Assembly: GCA_964354345.1 (NCBI GenBank)
Contig: CAYGZL010000103.1
Coordinates: 1-9,630, forward strand
DNA from: CAYGZL01 sp964354345
GTDB taxonomy: Bacteria; Chloroflexota; Anaerolineae; Anaerolineales; UBA4823
DNA: 9,630 nucleotides
Direction: 5' to 3'
This document shows positions 6,294 through 9,630 of this stretch, one piece after another. The stretch's first letter is position 1. The number at the start of each line of letters is the position of its first letter. The position numbers and the translations under genes are program-made. The notes below the pieces were generated by a model, which made no database searches, had not been told where the DNA came from, and saw only the letters and a list, made by a program, of their open reading frames with translations.

Positions 6294-6911
6294 ATGGGTG
6301 CAGAAATTCGTTGCCCGACATGCGGCAAAACAGAAACAGTAGGCAAGGTCAGCACCATCTACCTGGTAGGGATTGGGTTGGTGCGCAAAGAGGCGGGAAA
6401 ACAAACTGTCCTGGAACCAGGATCAACTCTACAAACCGCCCGTAGAGAAGTTGAGCCTCCCGATTGGTTGAAGCGGTTAACTGTGGCTGAACAACGCCAA
6501 TTGAGCAAACGTCTGGCACCGCCTGCTGCGGGTACGTCCGGTCTCACCCGCCCGATCCACCCGGATTGGGTAATTGGGGCAGCAACGCTGATCGTGCCTG
6601 TTTTTTTAGTCGGCATCGTTAAGAGCCAACCCGGCATGCTCGTGCCACTACTGGCGATACTGGGATTGTTTTATGCGATCTATTTTTACCTGCGCATAGG
6701 GTTAGTCAAGCGCTTTGCCCGGCAGGAGGCGCAACGCCAAACAGCAGCTGAGCACGCCCGTCAGGGGATCGAGCGCTGGATGCGTCTGTTTTATTGTGTT
6801 GAAGACGACGGCTTATTCGAGCCAGGTCAGGGCGGGTTGGTTCCAGCCGAACAAATCGCGGGCGTGCTTCACACGCGGGATAGTTCGCAGACGGACGATC
6901 CTGCTTTGTAA
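6294..6911 (+). CDS. Membrane protein with split zinc-ribbon-like ends, function unknown
   Basis: A 205-residue protein preceded by a good ribosome site (AGGAGG, 6 bases from the ATG) that overlaps the stop region of the upstream gene. The N-terminus has a zinc-knuckle motif, RCPTCGK (Cys7, Cys10). Two membrane spans follow near 91-110 and 114-134. The C-terminus has WMRLFYCVEDDGLFEPG (162-178), resembling the second knuckle of bacterial zinc-ribbon proteins of the form YYCxxCDGVF. Here only Cys168 remains and the partner position is Asp171, so zinc binding, if kept, would use C-C-C-D or be lost. The two knuckles are separated by the membrane spans, implying that both ends are cytoplasmic and could meet. 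The residues between (about 35-90) are Pro- and Arg-rich and probably flexible. No function can be assigned. Confidence 0.82.
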   Translation: MGAEIRCPTCGKTETVGKVSTIYLVGIGLVRKEAGKQTVLEPGSTLQTARREVEPPDWLKRLTVAEQRQLSKRLAPPAAGTSGLTRPIHPDWVIGAATLIVPVFLVGIVKSQPGMLVPLLAILGLFYAIYFYLRIGLVKRFARQEAQRQTAAEHARQGIERWMRLFYCVEDDGLFEPGQGGLVPAEQIAGVLHTRDSSQTDDPAL

Positions 6912-6914
6912 AGG

Positions 6915-7025
6915 TTATTCCGCGCGTTTCCGCAGCGCAGTGCGAATAATGTCGCCCAGTGTTTGCGGATCGAGGAAACGCGCCAGGGTGACGATTACAT
7001 CCGCGTCCTCAACGTTCTCCGTGTC
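6915..7025 (-). pseudogene. Frameshifted C-terminal extension of the membrane-anchored kinase
   Basis: The kinase frame stops at 7009, but shifting by one base at the GGG run (7027-7025) gives 36 more codons ending with TAA at 6917-6915. The encoded tail (beginning DTENVEDADVIV, with FLDPQTLGDII and ending LRKRAE) has normal composition, amphipathic character and GC-rich third positions like the main frame. It ends three bases from the convergent neighbour's stop. One surplus G is enough to explain the break, either as a real mutation or as a sequencing/assembly error. Confidence 0.6.
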
Positions 7026-8652
7026 CCAAATCAGGAACAGGTATACCAGTCAACCGCGTCATCCGTGTGGTAACGCGTTTCAGGGCGCGCAGATTTGCCG
7101 GCGATGTCATCATTGCAGCAGCCTCTGGGCGCATGCCCATTGCTTCTGGACTGGCAGCCAACGAAATATAAATGCTGGCAATACGGCGAGCGCAAGCCGC
7201 TACATCGAAGAAGTCCATATCCGGCACAGGCGCGCCGGCCTGGCGCTCGTATGCGGTCAGCAGTCTGTTCCGCCAGGCCACGCCTTCGTAGGATTCAGCC
7301 AGCAGCAGCGTCCAGGCCAGGTCGAAGCGCGGGTCGCTGACTTCGATGTTTGTCCAATCAATCACAGTCAGGCGCCCATCGTCAGCAATCAGGATATTCT
7401 CGGCGTGGAAATCGCCGTGAATCACGGCTGGTTTTTCCCAGGGGTAGATGGGCGGCTGGCCGGAAGCGCGCGGGTCAGGCAGGCGCTGGCGACGCTGAAT
7501 GAGCCAGTCCAAGACAGGCGTGAAGATCGGCGAAGGATTAGCAGCGAGCACCTGGCGTGCGTTATCCAACCAGGCATCCACGCAGCCCAGGATACCATTG
7601 GCTTCCAGGGTCGTTGGGTCATCTACAAAAGGGCGCCAGTCAAAGCGGTGCAGACGCACGTACAGCTCAGCGAACTGCTGCAGGCGTGGGAGCCCTTGGA
7701 CGGCGTAAGCATCGAACAAGGCATTCCACAAGGAGCGCCCGGGCAGGCGTTCCATGAAGATGAAAGGTTTTCCAAAGGGAGTATGGTCACGCTCCAGGTG
7801 AGAGACGGCCGGGACAGGGTAACCAGCTTGCGCCAGGCGTTGGATGCCGTTGAATTCGCGAGCGCATTTCGCATAGCCTCCTTCACCCGCATACAGTCGC
7901 AGGATCCACGGCTGTCCATCCAGCTCGAAAGCGTACATCTCACTTTCCCAGCCACTGCGCATCGGACGCAGGTTGGCGACCCGGGGAGCAGCTCCATCTA
8001 TCGCCGTCTGATCCAGATGGCTTTGCAGCAGGGATTGATAAGGATGTGGGGCAGGGATGGCAGGTTCGGATGATGGCCTCTCCTGCGATTTACTTCTGGG
8101 ACGATTGAGCAGCCTTAAAATCCAATGAATTAGCGCTGCCAGGATCACAGCCAAGAAAATGACGGAGCCCCAGTAGAGCATATACTCCGGGATGGCGAAG
8201 AGCATTATTTCAATGGGCGAGATGCCCTCCAGGCGCGGCGTCTTTTCCAGGATACGCATCCCGTAGATTCCCAGCAGGTGTTCAGGTATCGATTCGAGAC
8301 CGCCAAGCAAGAGGAATACCGGGATCGGGTGAAGGGGAATGCGCCGGGCGATCCGGTCCGCCAACCAGCCCAACACCAGGCAGATGATGGTGTATTCCAG
8401 ACCTATCAAAAAGAAAAGCAGCCCCGGTTGATCTATCCAATTTCCCTGAATAAACCAGACCGGTAGGATACGGCTGTAATAATCCTGCCAGAAGATGCGG
8501 ATCATGACTACACCGAAGACGCCCCAGAAAAGGAAGGCTGCTGGAAGGAAATACAAACCCAGCGAGGGATAGCGCTCGGGTTTGATCCGCCAGGTAAGTA
8601 ATCCAGCGCACAGGATGGCAATCAGGGCAGTCAATAAGATCGATAAGAACAT
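7009..8652 (-). CDS. Multi-pass membrane protein fused to an aminoglycoside-phosphotransferase (APH) family kinase
   Basis: The N-terminal 185 residues (numbering from ATG 8652) hold about five to six membrane spans with short loops, including an SIPEHLL segment near 121-127. A Ser/Pro/Arg-rich linker (about 186-215) leads to a cytosolic APH-type kinase domain. Kinase landmarks are WILRLYAG (249-256), GKPFIFMERLPG (294-305, hinge), IHGDFHAENI (411-420, catalytic loop with Asp414 and Asn419) and IDW (431-433, metal-binding Asp). All catalytic residues are present, so it should be active on a small molecule of unknown identity; this is not evidence of antibiotic resistance. GGAGGT, in the last codons of the upstream gene, sits 4 bases before ATG 8652. 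An upstream in-frame start at 8682 would overlap that gene by 29 bases and is less likely. The stop at 7009 appears premature. Confidence 0.87.
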   Translation of the reverse strand: MFLSILLTALIAILCAGLLTWRIKPERYPSLGLYFLPAAFLFWGVFGVVMIRIFWQDYYSRILPVWFIQGNWIDQPGLLFFLIGLEYTIICLVLGWLADRIARRIPLHPIPVFLLLGGLESIPEHLLGIYGMRILEKTPRLEGISPIEIMLFAIPEYMLYWGSVIFLAVILAALIHWILRLLNRPRSKSQERPSSEPAIPAPHPYQSLLQSHLDQTAIDGAAPRVANLRPMRSGWESEMYAFELDGQPWILRLYAGEGGYAKCAREFNGIQRLAQAGYPVPAVSHLERDHTPFGKPFIFMERLPGRSLWNALFDAYAVQGLPRLQQFAELYVRLHRFDWRPFVDDPTTLEANGILGCVDAWLDNARQVLAANPSPIFTPVLDWLIQRRQRLPDPRASGQPPIYPWEKPAVIHGDFHAENILIADDGRLTVIDWTNIEVSDPRFDLAWTLLLAESYEGVAWRNRLLTAYERQAGAPVPDMDFFDVAACARRIASIYISLAASPEAMGMRPEAAAMMTSPANLRALKRVTTRMTRLTGIPVPDLGHGER

Positions 8653-8653
8653 G

Positions 8654-9630
8654 CTAACCTCCATACAACCTGGCGATCTCATCCCGCACCGGACGAGGCA
8701 GTAAGCAGCATTGGGTCATATCCACCGCTTCATCAGTCGCCAGGCTGCCTGCTGGAAGGCGCCAGACACACGATTGGTCGGTTGATAGGTTGGTAAAACA
8801 AACCTGGGTTGCGTGTAGATAAGCGAGAGGGACGGAGTATGGTTCACCCCGGGCGGTATCAGGTGGGGTCATGGATGGGCGGACAGCAGCGTAACCGATC
8901 TCGCTGCAAGGTATGCCCGCGTCTTGCAGGGCGTCCTGAATGGGGAGCACCGCCTCCGGTGTAACTGCCAGTAACAGGGCACCCGAAGCAATGGCGCCGT
9001 AGGGATCCAACCCCAGCGCCTGGCAAATCCGAGTTGATAGCAGTGAAACTGGTACCGCCGCCAGGTCTACCCATAAATCCAGTCGGACGCCTGGCAGGTC
9101 TTGCGCAGATCGATTGATAGGTGGAAGAGGGGAGCGGTATTCGGCCAACTCCCAAAGGGCTGTGTACAAACCACCTTCTGTGGGGTCGTGCATGGCGTGA
9201 ATAGCAGCCGGATACCCCTGGACGATGGCATGCATTACCGCCTGCCGCGCCACTCGGGCGTCACGCAAGACACTCAGACCGGGATTATAGAGATAATTAC
9301 GGGCGAGCTCTAATTCAGCAGGTTGGATCGGCGGGTGGATGGAGCTACCCAATATCCGATCGCTAAACTCACGCGCCAGCAGAACGGTGGCTTCGATGGG
9401 CACACACTTGGTTAACAACAGGCAGTCGCCAGGCTGCGGACCGGGAAATAGTGCTGATCCCCGAGGCTCGTCCGTAACGGAAATCGATGGAAGAACGAAT
9501 TCACCGATTAATGTGCCCACCAGGATGGGTCGTTCCAAACCAGAGGTGATTTCGGTGTGCCCACCGATCAAGGTGACACCAATCTCCCTGCAGGCAGCCT
9601 CGACCTGGTTGAAGATACCCTCCACCAGCG
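8654..9630 (-). CDS. HypE/PurM-like AIR synthase-related ATP-binding protein (5' end beyond window)
   Basis: The visible 324 residues run off the right edge at their N-terminus, so the Asp-rich ATP-binding start of the domain is missing. Family signs are IGGHTEIT (20-27 counted from the codon at 9625), the KCVPIEATVLLA segment (73-84), and MHDPTEGGLYTALWELAE (145-162). The last corresponds to the DPTRGG glycine loop of HypE and related AIR-synthase-fold enzymes. True HypE ends in a Cys (PRIC-type tail) used for cyanide-ligand synthesis; this protein ends in RLYGG, with an extra C-terminal part of about 70 residues containing Cys306 and Cys307. It is therefore probably not a hydrogenase maturation HypE but one of the uncharacterised AIR-synthase-like paralogues. 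Its TAG stop is one base from the ATG of the membrane kinase, so the two are co-translated. Confidence 0.88.
   Translation of the reverse strand, partial: LVEGIFNQVEAACREIGVTLIGGHTEITSGLERPILVGTLIGEFVLPSISVTDEPRGSALFPGPQPGDCLLLTKCVPIEATVLLAREFSDRILGSSIHPPIQPAELELARNYLYNPGLSVLRDARVARQAVMHAIVQGYPAAIHAMHDPTEGGLYTALWELAEYRSPLPPINRSAQDLPGVRLDLWVDLAAVPVSLLSTRICQALGLDPYGAIASGALLLAVTPEAVLPIQDALQDAGIPCSEIGYAAVRPSMTPPDTARGEPYSVPLAYLHATQVCFTNLSTDQSCVWRLPAGSLATDEAVDMTQCCLLPRPVRDEIARLYGG

Noticed and set aside
6715..8073. Long plus-strand open frame of 452 codons
   Set aside because: It lies antisense to the APH-type kinase, whose motifs are unmistakable, and its translation has low-complexity, Arg/Ser/Gln-rich composition typical of a shadow frame; no ribosome site.
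7009..8652. Antibiotic-resistance aminoglycoside phosphotransferase
   Set aside because: APH-fold kinases act on many small molecules; the membrane fusion and lack of a mobile context give no support for a resistance role.
9623..9625. GTG as the true start of the HypE-like gene
   Set aside because: The frame is open through the edge and the ATP-binding N-terminal part of the family is missing downstream of this codon, so the real start must lie outside.

Overview
The window is bacterial, of moderately high GC (estimated by eye), densely coded, with short Shine-Dalgarno-led operons. I see no rRNA, tRNA, CRISPR array or transposase. Gene style suggests a Chloroflexota/Anaerolineae-like organism: an anionic UraA-type permease beside a three-subunit molybdenum hydroxylase, a HypE-like AIR-synthase paralogue, a membrane-anchored APH kinase and a membrane protein with a split zinc ribbon. 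This taxonomic guess rests on general familiarity and is weak; no marker gene is present.

Left part (1-5614, all minus strand, so transcription runs right to left). A nucleobase permease of the NCS2 family comes first (5614-4127), then the FAD subunit (4056-3145), the 2Fe-2S subunit (3135-2656) and the molybdopterin subunit (1950 to beyond the left edge) of a xanthine-dehydrogenase-family molybdenum hydroxylase. The likely logic is uptake of a nucleobase-like heterocycle followed by hydroxylation. Two things interrupt this operon. A perfect 14-bp palindrome sits between permease and FAD gene (4077-4111). A complete AT-rich type II toxin-antitoxin module (ribbon-helix-helix antitoxin 2575-2321, MazF/PemK-like toxin 2327-1971), with its own putative promoter and operator, lies exactly between the 2Fe-2S and Mo-subunit genes.

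Middle (5615-6911). A divergent intergenic region of about 320 bases carries candidate promoters for both directions, including an inverted repeat placed between a possible -35 and -10 on the plus strand. Two small plus-strand genes follow: a three-helix membrane protein (5937-6284) and a two-helix membrane protein with a zinc-knuckle-like N-terminus (6294-6911). Neither has a recognised function.

Right part (6915-9630, minus strand). A HypE/PurM-like ATP-binding protein (enters from beyond the right edge, ends 8654) is followed one base later by a multi-pass membrane protein fused to an aminoglycoside-phosphotransferase-type kinase (8652-7009). The kinase frame stops early, but the next frame continues as plausible protein to 6915, three bases from the convergent plus-strand gene. 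This looks like a one-base insertion in a GGG run, from mutation or sequencing error.

Most noteworthy are the toxin-antitoxin module between two obligate enzyme-subunit genes, the substrate question for the hydroxylase-permease pair, the altered toxin active-site position and the frameshifted kinase tail.
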